Notes: generated from the sequence alone by a model not told the origin. A stretch of DNA of 64,000 nt from CALKJU01 sp046349355 (GCA_046349355.1 JAXMCM010000029.1:1-64000); one strand, 5' to 3'. Positions 46,177 through 55,580 are shown, numbered from the stretch's first letter. Made by a program: numbers and translations.

Positions 46177-47118
46177 TCATTCCGCCGCGCGCGTGTCGGC
46201 CGCCTTCTCGCCTGCCGTGTAGCCGAACGCCGGCAGCAGCCGCCGCTCGATCGTCGCCTCGATGCTGGCCACCTGGGCCGCATCGAAATAGTCCCGCCAG
46301 CCGCCGACCTTGGCCCGGCGCACCTTGTAGGAATCGGGGTTGCTCTTGTCCTTGGCCACCATCCGCGAGCCGGACAGCCAGAACACCTTCTTCTCCTCCA
46401 GCGCGCGCATGTTCTCGACGCTGGCGAAGCTGACGCAGTCGGCGAGCTCGGCCGGCTTGGGATCCGCACCCATGAAGCGCAGCACCCGCTCGAGCTGGCC
46501 GGCGGTGTCGCTGCGCAGGTCCTCGTAGCGGACGACCACGATCTCCTTGAACTTCGGCAGCTCGCGCGCCCAGGCGTTGGTGAACTCGATCACCTTGCCG
46601 AGCCCGGCGTCCTCGTCGGTCACGAAGTCGTAGATCGGCACCTCGGCGCCGTGGCCCGGATACTTGTTCAGCGACTTCTTCGCCGGCCGCATCCGGAACT
46701 TCCACTGGTGGTACTGCGACACGGCGACGTCGGCCGGGTCGCGGACCAGCAGCACCACCTTCTTGCCGTAGAAGTCGGCCTTGCTGTCGGTGTTGCCGGT
46801 GTAGTCGCGCAGGTAGTTGTCGTGGGTGAAGAAGATCCGCGGGATGCCCTGGTGCTTGCGGTTGAGGTTGTCGAAGCCGATGAAGGCCGACGACTTCAGG
46901 CCGAAGCGGACCTGGTAGAAGCGCGACAGCATGACCCGCAGCCAGGTGCGGCCGCTCTTGCCGAACGAGACGACGACGACGTCGGCCAAGGCCAGCTTGC
47001 GGGCTTCCTCGCGGCCGCGCAGGCGCCGCTCGATCGCCCGCTTGCGCTCCGGCGGCATCCAGAAGACGGCGAGCATCACCAGCTCGCGCGTGAGCTTCTT
47101 CAGCAGGACTTGCAGCAT
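46177..47118 (-). CDS. PAPS-dependent sulfotransferase
   Basis: 313 residues. The 5'-phosphosulfate loop is SFGKSGRTWLRVML near residue 50, and the 3'-phosphate motif is RDPADVAVSQYHQWK near 130. A catalytic His/acid candidate is in FFTHDNY. It transfers sulfate from PAPS to a hydroxyl of a sugar, lipid or small molecule in the cytosol; the neighbouring glycosyltransferase-like gene suggests a glycan or glycolipid. The start chosen is the ATG at 47118, since the N-terminal helix begins there; the longer frame adds a Gly/His/Arg-rich leader. Confidence 0.87.
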   Translation of the reverse strand: MLQVLLKKLTRELVMLAVFWMPPERKRAIERRLRGREEARKLALADVVVVSFGKSGRTWLRVMLSRFYQVRFGLKSSAFIGFDNLNRKHQGIPRIFFTHDNYLRDYTGNTDSKADFYGKKVVLLVRDPADVAVSQYHQWKFRMRPAKKSLNKYPGHGAEVPIYDFVTDEDAGLGKVIEFTNAWARELPKFKEIVVVRYEDLRSDTAGQLERVLRFMGADPKPAELADCVSFASVENMRALEEKKVFWLSGSRMVAKDKSNPDSYKVRRAKVGGWRDYFDAAQVASIEATIERRLLPAFGYTAGEKAADTRAAE

Positions 47119-47265
47119 GTTCCGTTCCGAACGGGCCGCGCTCCGGTGCGGGTGGCCGGTGCCGGCGAGCCTATACCCCAAACGCCGCCTTCGGCGCAGC
47201 CGTCTGGAGCTTCACACTTGGCGTCGCCGTCCGCAATTGCAACCGAGCCCGTTGTCGCGGCCCTT

Positions 47266-48339
47266 TCAGCGTGGCGCAAGCAGCGCATCGACCCGGGCGC
47301 GCACCTCGACGAGGTCGAGGGCGAGGCCGTCGCGCGGCGGCCGGAACGGCTGCCCCAGCGGCACCGCCATGCCGCGCTCGAACAGCCAGCGGTGCAGCGC
47401 CTCGAGGTCGCGGCCGTAGCCGGTGATCCCGGCCCGGGCCAGTGCCCGGCCGAGGCCGCCCAGCACGCCCTTGCCGTCGCGCGGGTCGAGCGCCGTCACC
47501 GCCAGCCGCCGCAGCCGGGTGCCGAGGTCCGGCGCGTAGGGCAGCTGGAACACCGCCAGCGGCCGGCCGAGCCGCGCCACCTCGACCATCATCGAGATGC
47601 TGTCGCCGGTGACGACGAAGCGGTCGGCCCAGGCGAGCAGGCCGAGATAGGGATTGTCGTCGCCGCTGTCCGGCGTCCAGGCGTAGAGCCGCTGGCCGGG
47701 CGGCAGCCCGCCCTCCAGGGCCGCGACGACGTCGGGTCCGGTGCGCCGGCTGGTGGTGACGTAGAGCGAGCCCTCGGCGGCCAGCGGCTGCAGCCGGCGC
47801 AGCAGGTCGCGGGCGACATCGCCGTCGAAGCGGAACGGCTTGGTCTGGCCGCCGACGAACACCGCCGTCAGCGGCCGCGGCAGGCCGGCCAGCCGCTCGG
47901 CCCAGGCGGTGCGCGCCATCGCCACCCTGGCCGGGTCGACGCCGATCAGCGGCAGGTCGAGGGCGATGACGTTGGCACCGCCGTCGACCCGGAACTGGGC
48001 CGGGGCGACGATCAGGTCGAAGCGGTCGGGCCAGCGCTTCGGCCGGCCGACGACGACGAGCCGGGTCTCCGGCGAGCGCTCCTTGACCCAGAGCGCGGCC
48101 GCGGTCGGCCGCCGGCCGACCGTGATGATCAGGTCGGGCCAGGGCGGCTCGAGGCGGTCCGAGCGGGTGAGGTCGAGGTGGTCGAGGGTCGGCCGGAACG
48201 GCGGCTTGCCCAGCACCCATTCGGGCTTCGGCTCGAGGTGCAGGCGGCGGTAGGGCCGCTCCAGCGCATCGGCGATCGCCCGCGCCTGGGCGTCGTCGCC
48301 CGGCTTGCCGCCCTCGAACAGCCAGATCAGCGCCGGCAC
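47266..48339 (-). CDS. ELM1-family (mitochondrial-fission-like) GT-B-type protein
   Basis: 357 residues starting IWLFEGGKPGDDAQARAIADAL and containing GRRPTAAALWVKE, VGGQTKPFRFD, VTTSRRTGPDV and the late TGDSISMMVEVARLGRPLAVFQLP. These are the signatures of DUF1022/ELM1, a group with a UDP-glycosyltransferase-like fold whose bacterial role is not known. The plant name refers to mitochondrial division and should not be carried over. GTG start at 48339, 10 bases after the flavin reductase stop. Confidence 0.85.
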   Translation of the reverse strand: MPALIWLFEGGKPGDDAQARAIADALERPYRRLHLEPKPEWVLGKPPFRPTLDHLDLTRSDRLEPPWPDLIITVGRRPTAAALWVKERSPETRLVVVGRPKRWPDRFDLIVAPAQFRVDGGANVIALDLPLIGVDPARVAMARTAWAERLAGLPRPLTAVFVGGQTKPFRFDGDVARDLLRRLQPLAAEGSLYVTTSRRTGPDVVAALEGGLPPGQRLYAWTPDSGDDNPYLGLLAWADRFVVTGDSISMMVEVARLGRPLAVFQLPYAPDLGTRLRRLAVTALDPRDGKGVLGGLGRALARAGITGYGRDLEALHRWLFERGMAVPLGQPFRPPRDGLALDLVEVRARVDALLAPR

Positions 48340-48349
48340 GGGCGCCGGG

Positions 48350-48862
48350 TCAGCCGGTGGTGACCAGCCGGTGGTAGCGGCCGTCGGCGTAGAGCAGCGG
48401 CGCGTTGCGCGGCGCCATGCCGATGTCCTCGACCCGGCCGACCATCAGCGTGTGGGTGCCGACCTCGAGCTTGTGCAGCAGGTGGCAGACCATCCACGCC
48501 TGGGCGTTCTCGAGCACCGGCAGGCCGCTGGCATGCGTCAGCCAGCGGCCGTGGCGGAAGCGCTCCTCGTTGGTCAGCTTGCTGTTGCCGAAATGGCTGG
48601 CGACGTCCTCGGTGCCCTCGGCCAGCACGTTGACGGTGAAGGCGCCGCGCTTGAGCAGCGGGTCGTGGACCGAGGCGTCGCGGTTGATCGCCACCAGCAC
48701 CGCCGGCGGGTCGAGGGTCATCGAGGTGAACGAGGTGGCGGTCATGCCGTAGGGCACGCCCTCGTGCTCGCTGGTGACGATGGTGACCGTGGCGGCGACG
48801 CCGCGCATCACCTTGCGCAGGTCCTGGGCGATCTCGGCCGGCAGGCGCGGGGCGGCGCTCAT
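48350..48862 (-). CDS. Flavin reductase family protein (HpaC-like)
   Basis: 170 residues with LRKVMRGVAATVTIVTSEHEGVPYGMTATSFTSMTLDPP, the FMN-binding core of short-chain flavin reductases, followed by FTVNVLAEGTEDVASHFG and GTHTLMVGRVED. It would supply reduced FMN/FAD to a monooxygenase, but none is encoded nearby. The ATG at 48862 overlaps the MFS gene stop (ATGA). Confidence 0.88.
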   Translation of the reverse strand: MSAAPRLPAEIAQDLRKVMRGVAATVTIVTSEHEGVPYGMTATSFTSMTLDPPAVLVAINRDASVHDPLLKRGAFTVNVLAEGTEDVASHFGNSKLTNEERFRHGRWLTHASGLPVLENAQAWMVCHLLHKLEVGTHTLMVGRVEDIGMAPRNAPLLYADGRYHRLVTTG

Positions 48863-50076
48863 CGGGCGACGGCCTCCGTCCGCAGCGGTGCCGCGGCCGG
48901 GCGCAGGCGCAGCAGCAGCAGGATCAGCAGCACGCCCGGGATGGCGGCGAGGTTCATCGCCTGCCAGCCGATGGTTTCCTGCAGCGCCCCGGCGGAGAGC
49001 GCCGAGACCGCGACGGTGGTGAACAGGATCATGTCGTTCAGGCCCTGGACCCGGGCCTTCTCGGCCGGGCGATAGCAGTCGGTGAGCATCGTCGTGCCGC
49101 CAATGAACATGAAGTTCCAGCCCACGCCCAGCAGGAACAGCCCGGTGGCGAACTGGCCGACGGCGACGCCGCCGAGGTCGACGGCGACGCAGACGAGGTT
49201 GATCAGGGCACCGGTGGCGATGATCCGGCGGGCGCCGAAGCGGGCGATCAGCCGGCCGGTCCAGAAGCTGGGCAGGAACATGCCGACGACATGCCACTGG
49301 ATGACGAAGGCGGTGTCGGCGAAGCCGAGCCCGCAGGCCAGCATGGCGAGCGGCGTCGCCGTCATCAGCAGGTTCATCGTGACGTAGCCGACCAGGGCGG
49401 CGAGGAACGCGGTGACCAGCACCGGATCGCGGACGAGCTCGGGCAGCGTGCGCACGGCACCGCCGGCATCCGCGTGCTGCACCCGCGGCAGCCGCAGCTG
49501 GCCCGCCACCAGCAGCATCAGCAGGCCGACCGTCGCCACCGCGAGGTAGCAGCCGACGAAGGTCACCGGCGGGATCAGGTCGCGGGTGTGCTTGGCGATC
49601 TCGGGGCCGAGCACGGCGGCGACGAGGCCGCCGGCCATCACCCAGGCGATCGCCTTCGGCCGCAGCCGGGCGGCCTCGGCATGGCCGCTCGCCTCCACCG
49701 CGTCGGCGGCGGCGAAGCGCAGGTAGTTCGAGAAGGCGCCGAAGCTGCCGTAGAGCACGCCGGCGGCGCAGAACAGGACGAAGCTGCCGGTCCAGGTCGC
49801 CCAGGCGCCGAGCAGGCCGGAGGCGATGGCGAACAGGCTGCCGAGGCGGAAGCCGTCGGCCCGGCCGATCCGCTGCATCAGCAGCGAGGCCGGCAGCGTC
49901 GTGGTCAGGATGCCGACGAACTGCAGCGCCAGCGGCAGGGTCGCCAGGAGCGGCGTCGGGGCCAGCGTCGAGCCGACCAGCCCCGAGGTGCTGAACTGGA
50001 TGGTGTTGCCCATGAAGAACAGCGCCTGGCACACGGCCAGGACGCCGACGTTCCGGACGATGGGTGCGGCCCGCAT
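48859..50076 (-). CDS. Major facilitator superfamily transporter
   Basis: 405 residues with about 12 hydrophobic helices and MFS-type loops. N-terminal NVGVLAVCQALFFMGNTIQFSTSGLVG matches the YgaY/DHA-like permease group. Substrate not determined. First gene of a unit with the flavin reductase and ELM1 genes. ATG at 50076. Confidence 0.87.
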   Translation of the reverse strand: MRAAPIVRNVGVLAVCQALFFMGNTIQFSTSGLVGSTLAPTPLLATLPLALQFVGILTTTLPASLLMQRIGRADGFRLGSLFAIASGLLGAWATWTGSFVLFCAAGVLYGSFGAFSNYLRFAAADAVEASGHAEAARLRPKAIAWVMAGGLVAAVLGPEIAKHTRDLIPPVTFVGCYLAVATVGLLMLLVAGQLRLPRVQHADAGGAVRTLPELVRDPVLVTAFLAALVGYVTMNLLMTATPLAMLACGLGFADTAFVIQWHVVGMFLPSFWTGRLIARFGARRIIATGALINLVCVAVDLGGVAVGQFATGLFLLGVGWNFMFIGGTTMLTDCYRPAEKARVQGLNDMILFTTVAVSALSAGALQETIGWQAMNLAAIPGVLLILLLLRLRPAAAPLRTEAVAR

Positions 50077-50178
50077 GGGCGAACCGTCTAGCCCAGCCCC
50101 GCCCCTTTGGCGATCACCGCCGCGCCGCAGGGGCCGGTGGACGACGCCACCCTCCCCTGCGCCCGCTGCAAGCGCCGC

Positions 50179-52971
50179 TCAGCCGTAGTCGAAGATCCGG
50201 GCGAAGATGCCCTCGTCGTCGCCACCGCCGTTTCCGCTCCACACGGCGACGACATCGCCGCCGGCGAGTTCGATCAGGTGCGGATGCTTCTGGCTCAGCG
50301 CGGTCGTCTGGTTGATCCGGAACTCGCCACCGACCTTGTCGCCGCCGTTGGTGAACTGCTGGGCGTAGATGCCCGAGCCGGTACCGGTCGGCACGTCCTG
50401 GCCGCTCGACTGCCAGGCAACCAGGTAGCCACCGCCGTCGAGTCCGATCACAGCACTGTAGACTTGGGCGTTGTCGGTGTTGGTGTTGACCCGGAACTCC
50501 GTGTCGACCTTGCCGCCGTTGGCGTTGAAGTGCTGGGCGTAGATGCCGAAGCCGTCGCCGTCCTGGTCGAACGACGACCACGTCACCACGAACGAGCCGT
50601 CCGAGAGCTTGGCACTCGACGAGAACTGCTGTGTTTCGGTGGTCGTCGTGTTGACGAGAAACTCGTTGGAGTTGGTCCCGCCGTAGACGCGGCCGTAGAC
50701 GTCGAAGTCGAAGTTGTCGATGTTGAACGACGACCAGGTGACCACGAACTTGCCACCGTCGAGCGCGGTAACGACCGGCTCGTTCTGGTCGTAGGCATCC
50801 GTCGTCCCGACATGGAAGTTCTGCGCGTCGACGGCCGTGCCGTTGGCGTTGAAGCGCCGCGCATAGATGTCGAAGGCACGGTTGTCGGCCCACTCGCTGG
50901 TCCAGACGACCGCGAAGCCGCCATCGCTCAGGGCCGTCACCGAGCTGTGGTTCTGGCTGTTGGTCTTGAGCGTGTTCACGAGGAACTCGCCGCTGAGCGA
51001 GTTGCCGCTGGCATCGAACAGGCGGCCGTAGACGCCGTAGCCGTTGCCGTCCTGGGCCAGCGAGGACCAGGTCACCACGAAGTTGCCGTTGGTCAGCGTC
51101 GTCACCGACGGATCGAGCTGGTCCTTGGCCTGCGTGCTGTTGACCCGGAACTGCGTGTCGAGGGCGACGCCGCTCGCCGTGAAGACCCTGGCGAAGACGT
51201 CAGTCAAGTTGGTCGCGTCGCCGGTCTCCGAGGCCCAGACGACCACGAAGCCGCCATTGTTGAGCGCTGCCGCGGCCCGGCCGCCAAACTCGCCGTCGGC
51301 CCACTGGTCGCCCGTGGTCGTCCCGTTCACCCGGAACTCGTCACCCGGCGCCGGCGGCGGCGGGGGAGGCGGAGGGGGTGGCGGCGGCGGCGGCGGCGGA
51401 GGTGGCGGGGGCGGCGGGGGAGGCGGCGGAGGGGGTGGCGGAGGAGGCGGCGGGGGTGGCGGCGGGGGTGGAGGCGGAGGCGGAGGCGGAGGTGGCGGCG
51501 TCACGTCGCCGAAGGTGAAGTTGTATCCCAGCACGTTGTTGGCATTGCCGACGACCAGCACGGTGTCGCTGCTGCCGGTGACCGAGATCAGCATGTCGCT
51601 GCCGGACACCGAGGTGACGATCTGGCCTTCCGCGAGGTTGGCGAAGTGCAGGGTGTTGGCGCCCGCCGAGTCGATCACCCGATCGGCGCCGAAGGCACCC
51701 GTGAAGACGAAGAGGTCGTTGCCGCCCTCGCCGATCAGGGTGTCGCCGCCGTCCCCGCCGTCGAGCAGGTCGTTGTCGGCGCCGCCCGTCAGCGTGTCGC
51801 CTTCGGTGCCGCCGTAGAGCGTGTCCGACCCGGCGAAACCGAACATGGTATCGCCACCCTCGCCACCGTAGACGGTGTCGAGGCCGGCATCGACCGGTCC
51901 GATCAGGCCGCCGCCGCCCCACAGCGAATCGCCGGCGAGGCCACCATAGACGGTGTCGTCGCCGTCACCGCCCGTGACCCGGTCCGAGGAGTCGCCGCCG
52001 AACACGGTGTCGGCACCAGCGCCGCCCGAAACCGAATCCCGGCCGCCGTCACCGAAGAGCGTGTCGTTTCCACCCAGGCCCAGGACGGTATCGGTCTCGC
52101 CAAGCCCGGACAGCGAATCGTCGCCCTCCGTGCCGCTGAGCGTGTCGATGCCGTCCGTCCCGTTGCCCGGAGGCGGCGGGGGTGGCGGAGGCGGGGGTGG
52201 CGGCGGCGGAGGAGGAGGAGGAGGCGGGGGTGGTGGAGGCGGGGGCGGCGGAGGGGGTGGAGGGGGCGGCGGCGGAGGAGGCGGGGGAGGTGCGCCGACC
52301 GCGATGGTCGTGTCGTTGAACACGAGGAACTCGATCCCGGACAGCCGGTCCGTTCCCTCGTTTCCGCCGACCGCGACGTTGTCGGTGACGGTGGTGACGC
52401 CGTTGGCGGTGGTGATCGTGTACTCGCTCGACAGGCCGAGGAAGCGGGCCGAGTCCGTGCCGTTGCCGCCGTCGAGCGTATCGTTCCCGCGACCGACATA
52501 GATCAGGTCGTCGCCGTCACCGCCAAACGTCGAATCGACGTTGTCGCCACCGCCGATCGTGTCGTTGCCGTTCCCTCCGTAGACGACATCGTTGCCGGCA
52601 GCGGCCGAGACCGAATCGGCGTCGTCGCCGCCGTACAGCGTGTCGTTGCCCGCGTGGCCGATGACCGTATCGAGACCGATGCCGCCGATGACGGTGTCGT
52701 TGCCGAGCTCGCCCAGCAGGCTATCGTCGCCGGCGTCGCCCTGGACCGTGTCGTTGCCGTCATCGCCCTCCAGCGTGTCGCCCGCGGCGCCGCCGTAGAG
52801 CAGGTCGTTCCCCAGACCGCCGTAGAGGGTATCGACGTCGTCACCGCCGTAGAGACTGTCGACGGCATCACTGCCGTACAGGCGGTCGTTGCCCACTCCA
52901 CCGGTGAGCGTATCCGACGCTGTCGTGCCGACAAGCGAATCGGGTCCGTTCGATCCGTTTCTGACCGCCAT
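50179..52971 (-). CDS. RTX-type Ca-binding repeat protein with two long polyproline tracts
   Basis: 930 residues and no Sec signal. Residues about 8-170 are glycine-aspartate nonapeptide RTX repeats (GGxGxDxxxGxGND). Residues 228-268 are 41 uninterrupted prolines. Residues about 270-400 are a second RTX block. Residues 492-540 are 49 uninterrupted prolines. The C-terminal part has seven repeats of about 55 residues built on an EFRVN...GGFVVTWSS...DGFGIYA.RF pattern, like VCBS/integrin-type beta-propeller blades. RTX proteins bind calcium and are usually secreted by type I systems; no HlyB/D/TolC genes are present here, and RTX is at the N- rather than the C-end. Probably a surface or secreted adhesin; its role is inferred. 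Confidence 0.85.
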   Translation of the reverse strand: MAVRNGSNGPDSLVGTTASDTLTGGVGNDRLYGSDAVDSLYGGDDVDTLYGGLGNDLLYGGAAGDTLEGDDGNDTVQGDAGDDSLLGELGNDTVIGGIGLDTVIGHAGNDTLYGGDDADSVSAAAGNDVVYGGNGNDTIGGGDNVDSTFGGDGDDLIYVGRGNDTLDGGNGTDSARFLGLSSEYTITTANGVTTVTDNVAVGGNEGTDRLSGIEFLVFNDTTIAVGAPPPPPPPPPPPPPPPPPPPPPPPPPPPPPPPPPPPPPPPPPGNGTDGIDTLSGTEGDDSLSGLGETDTVLGLGGNDTLFGDGGRDSVSGGAGADTVFGGDSSDRVTGGDGDDTVYGGLAGDSLWGGGGLIGPVDAGLDTVYGGEGGDTMFGFAGSDTLYGGTEGDTLTGGADNDLLDGGDGGDTLIGEGGNDLFVFTGAFGADRVIDSAGANTLHFANLAEGQIVTSVSGSDMLISVTGSSDTVLVVGNANNVLGYNFTFGDVTPPPPPPPPPPPPPPPPPPPPPPPPPPPPPPPPPPPPPPPPPPPPPPPPPAPGDEFRVNGTTTGDQWADGEFGGRAAAALNNGGFVVVWASETGDATNLTDVFARVFTASGVALDTQFRVNSTQAKDQLDPSVTTLTNGNFVVTWSSLAQDGNGYGVYGRLFDASGNSLSGEFLVNTLKTNSQNHSSVTALSDGGFAVVWTSEWADNRAFDIYARRFNANGTAVDAQNFHVGTTDAYDQNEPVVTALDGGKFVVTWSSFNIDNFDFDVYGRVYGGTNSNEFLVNTTTTETQQFSSSAKLSDGSFVVTWSSFDQDGDGFGIYAQHFNANGGKVDTEFRVNTNTDNAQVYSAVIGLDGGGYLVAWQSSGQDVPTGTGSGIYAQQFTNGGDKVGGEFRINQTTALSQKHPHLIELAGGDVVAVWSGNGGGDDEGIFARIFDYG
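51352..51498 (-). repeat. Polyproline tract 2 (49 Pro codons)
   Basis: 147 bases read entirely as Pro in the minus frame. All four Pro codons are mixed (CCG, CCT, CCC, CCA), so this is not a simple single-codon slippage repeat. It joins the RTX block to the blade repeats. Confidence 0.95.
52168..52290 (-). repeat. Polyproline tract 1 (41 Pro codons)
   Basis: 123 bases read entirely as Pro, with mixed codons, between the two RTX blocks of the same gene. It makes open poly-Gly frames on the other strand, which are not genes. Confidence 0.95.
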
Positions 52972-53423
52972 GGCGTCGTCCCCCTGCGTCCTGCAGCGAA
53001 CGCCGCTGCAAGGCGGCGGCCATTCCTGAACCCACGGTTCCTACTCCGCTCCGCAAGCGGACTTTAGGACTCCATATGGTTCCCGCGATGGCGCTGCATC
53101 TGGAACACAACTGAAACGCAAGGTCAAGCAACCGACGTACTGCAGCATCATCTCGCAACAGCTTATGTTAACACGGAAATTTGGCCTTCGATGAGTTGTC
53201 ACCAGAACTCTCCGGTCCGTACCCCAGGACGAATCATGGCGGCAAATCTTTAACTTAGGATGAAGTGCTCAGAGGTTGGTTGACAGCCATGACGGGATTC
53301 AGGCGTCGGACGCCCGCAGGCCGCTGACGCGCCACGGTCGGCCAGCGTCCGGCGCGTCGACCTTGGCAGCGCCCGCCGGCGCGACTAGGGTGCCGTCCGC
53401 AACCTGACGAGGAGCGCGGATCC
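52972..53423. other. 452-base non-coding, relatively AT-rich gap
   Basis: No convincing ORF or RNA gene. It is clearly richer in A and T from about 53090 to 53280 than the rest of the window. The RTX gene and the first tatA diverge from it, so it must hold their promoters. Just before the RTX start lies an inverted repeat TGCAGCG-N5-CGCTGCA (52992-53010), a possible leader hairpin. A TTGACA at 53280 has no convincing -10 partner. Nothing else is identified. Confidence 0.7.
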
Positions 53424-53615
53424 GTGGGTTCCTTCAGCATGACGCACTGGCTCTTGGTGCTGGTGATCGTCCTGGTCGTGTTCGGCGCCGGCAAGCTGCC
53501 CCGCGTGATGGGCGACCTCGCCAAGGGCATCAAGACCTTCAAGGCCGGGATGAAGGACGAGGTCGAGGAGGCCCAGGTGCCGCCGAAGGTGACCAGCGAC
53601 CGTCCCGCCGCCTGA
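53424..53615 (+). CDS. tatA: TatA-type twin-arginine translocase subunit, copy 1
   Basis: 63 residues: short N-terminus, one membrane helix (WLLVLVIVLVVFGAGKLP), the FGAGKLPRVMGDLAKGIKTFK hinge/amphipathic helix and an acidic tail. This is the form that oligomerises to make the Tat pore. GTG start at 53424 with GAGGAG upstream. No tatB or tatC is adjacent. A nearly identical protein lies at 55667-55864, with the SLC13 gene between. Confidence 0.92.
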   Translation: MGSFSMTHWLLVLVIVLVVFGAGKLPRVMGDLAKGIKTFKAGMKDEVEEAQVPPKVTSDRPAA

Positions 53616-53792
53616 GCCCGGCCGTACCGGATCCGGCATCCCGGGCGTTGCCGACGGCCGGGATGCCACGATTTGTTGACTGAAGTCCCATAAACCCGAC
53701 CGTATGAATGGGCTGATGGCCGAACTGCGCGGCCACCGGCGGGAAGCCTGCGGGCCCTTCCCGCGTCCTATCCACCAGGCGGGGACCCGTGG

Positions 53793-55580
53793 ATGACCCT
53801 GGGAGCGTTCGAGCCCTACTTCGTGCTGGCGCTGCTCGTCGTCGTGTTCGCGACGATGGCGACCGAGCGGCTGCGCGTCGACGTGGTGGCCCTGCTCGGT
53901 ATGTCGGCCCTGCTGGTGACCGGCGTGCTGTCGACCAAGGACGCCCTGGCGGTGTTCAGCAACGAGGCGCCGATCACGGTGGCCGCGATGTTCGTGCTGA
54001 GCGCCGCGCTGGAGCGGACCGGCGTCGTCGAGCGCGCCGGCGACCTCGTCACCCGCTACGCCTCGGGCAGTCCGCTGGTCGCGATGCTGGCGATCACCGG
54101 CGGGGCTGCGGTCGTCTCGGCGTTCATGAACAACACGCCGGTCGTCGTCATCCTGACTCCGGTCGTGTTCGGCCTCGCCCGCGCCATGGGCATGAGCGCC
54201 TCGAAGTTCCTGATCCCGCTGAGCTACGCCACGGTCCTCGGCGGCGTCTGCACGCTGATCGGCACCTCGACCAACATCGTCGCCTCCGGCGCCGCGGCGC
54301 AGCTCGGCCAGGCCCCCTTCTCGCTGTTCGAGATCGCCCCGGTCGGCGTGCCGCTGACCCTGATCGGCATCGCCTACCTCGCCATCTTCGGCCTGCGCAT
54401 GCTGCCGTCGCGCGAGACCTTCACCGAGGTCGCCGCCGGCAGCCACCAGCGCCAGTTCATCACCGAGGTGCTGGTCCCGTTCGGCTCGCCGCTGGCCGGC
54501 AAGACCCTCGAGCAGGTCGACGTCGTCCGCAACCTCAGCGCCCGGGTCATCGACGTCATCCGCGAGCGCGTCTCGCTCGGGCCCGAGATCGAGAAGATCC
54601 CGCTCCAGCCGGGCGACCGCCTCGTCCTGCGCACCAACGCCGCCGACGTCATGGGCCTGCGCGAGAAGAGCGACGTGATCTTCGGCGCGCAGGGCCAGCA
54701 CGCGCTGGAACCGATCGCCGCGCAGGGCACCGCGGTGATGGAGGGCATCGTCGGGCCGCAGTCGCGCTTCGTCGGCAACTGTCTCGCCGACCTCAACCTG
54801 CGCCGGCAGTACAGCGTCTACATCCTGGCGGTGCACCGCCACGGCGAGAACCTCGGCAGCAATTTCGACCAGATCGAGCTCGAGTTCGGCGACACGGTGC
54901 TGATGGAGGGCCCGCCGCAGGGCCTGAAGCGGCTGTTCGAGCAGGGGGCGCTGGTCAGCCTCGGCAAGGTCGCCGAGCAGCCGCTGCGCCGCGACCGGGC
55001 CTGGCTGGCGCTGGGCGCCCTGCTCGCGGTGATCGTGCTGGCCAGCCTCGAGGTCATGCCGATCAGCGCCCTGGCCCTGGTCGCCACCGTCGTCGTCATC
55101 GTCGGCGGCTGCCTCGACGCCGACGAGGCCTACGCCTCGATCCGCTGGCCGCTGATGATGATGATCTTCGGCAGCCTCGCCCTCGGCAAGGCGATGGAGA
55201 GCAGCGGTGCGGCGCAGCTCGTCGTCGACGGCGTCACCGCGGTCGTCGCCGGCCTCAGCCCGGTGGTGATCCTCTCGGTCGTCTACCTCGTGACGATGAT
55301 CCTGACCGAGTTCCTCAGCAACAACGCGACCGCCATCCTGCTGACGCCGATCGCCATCGGCCTCGCCAACCAGCTGGGAGTCGACCCGCGGCCGTTCGTC
55401 GTCGCGGTGATGATCGCCGCCAGCTGCGCCTTCGCCACGCCGATCGGCTACCAGACCAACACCTTCGTCTACAACGCCGGCGGCTACCGCTTCGGCGACT
55501 TCATCAAGATCGGCCTGCCGCTGAACATCCTCACCTGGATCGCCGCCAGCCTGATCATTCCGCTGGCCTTCCCGCTCTAG
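53793..55580 (+). CDS. SLC13/DASS-type permease with RCK-C domains
   Basis: 595 residues. Two halves of membrane helices are separated by two TrkA-C/RCK-C regulatory domains (about residues 205-400). The first half carries the Na+/substrate motif FMNNTPVVVILTPV and GTSTNIVASG; the second has LSNNATAILLTPIA and ATPIGYQTNTFVYNAGGY. This is the layout of the YfbS/SdcS-like anion transporters; the substrate (sulfate, dicarboxylate or other anion) cannot be set. ATG at 53793. It is enclosed between two tatA copies. Confidence 0.9.
   Translation: MTLGAFEPYFVLALLVVVFATMATERLRVDVVALLGMSALLVTGVLSTKDALAVFSNEAPITVAAMFVLSAALERTGVVERAGDLVTRYASGSPLVAMLAITGGAAVVSAFMNNTPVVVILTPVVFGLARAMGMSASKFLIPLSYATVLGGVCTLIGTSTNIVASGAAAQLGQAPFSLFEIAPVGVPLTLIGIAYLAIFGLRMLPSRETFTEVAAGSHQRQFITEVLVPFGSPLAGKTLEQVDVVRNLSARVIDVIRERVSLGPEIEKIPLQPGDRLVLRTNAADVMGLREKSDVIFGAQGQHALEPIAAQGTAVMEGIVGPQSRFVGNCLADLNLRRQYSVYILAVHRHGENLGSNFDQIELEFGDTVLMEGPPQGLKRLFEQGALVSLGKVAEQPLRRDRAWLALGALLAVIVLASLEVMPISALALVATVVVIVGGCLDADEAYASIRWPLMMMIFGSLALGKAMESSGAAQLVVDGVTAVVAGLSPVVILSVVYLVTMILTEFLSNNATAILLTPIAIGLANQLGVDPRPFVVAVMIAASCAFATPIGYQTNTFVYNAGGYRFGDFIKIGLPLNILTWIAASLIIPLAFPL

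Noticed and set aside
47266..48339. Mitochondrial fission role for the ELM1-family protein
   Set aside because: Name derives from plant homologues; this is a bacterial gene next to a flavin reductase and an MFS transporter.
50107..53067. 986-residue plus-strand frame opposite the RTX gene, and poly-Gly frames opposite the proline tracts
   Set aside because: Low-complexity Arg/Val/Gly composition; mirrors the RTX gene on the minus strand, which shows clear repeat families.
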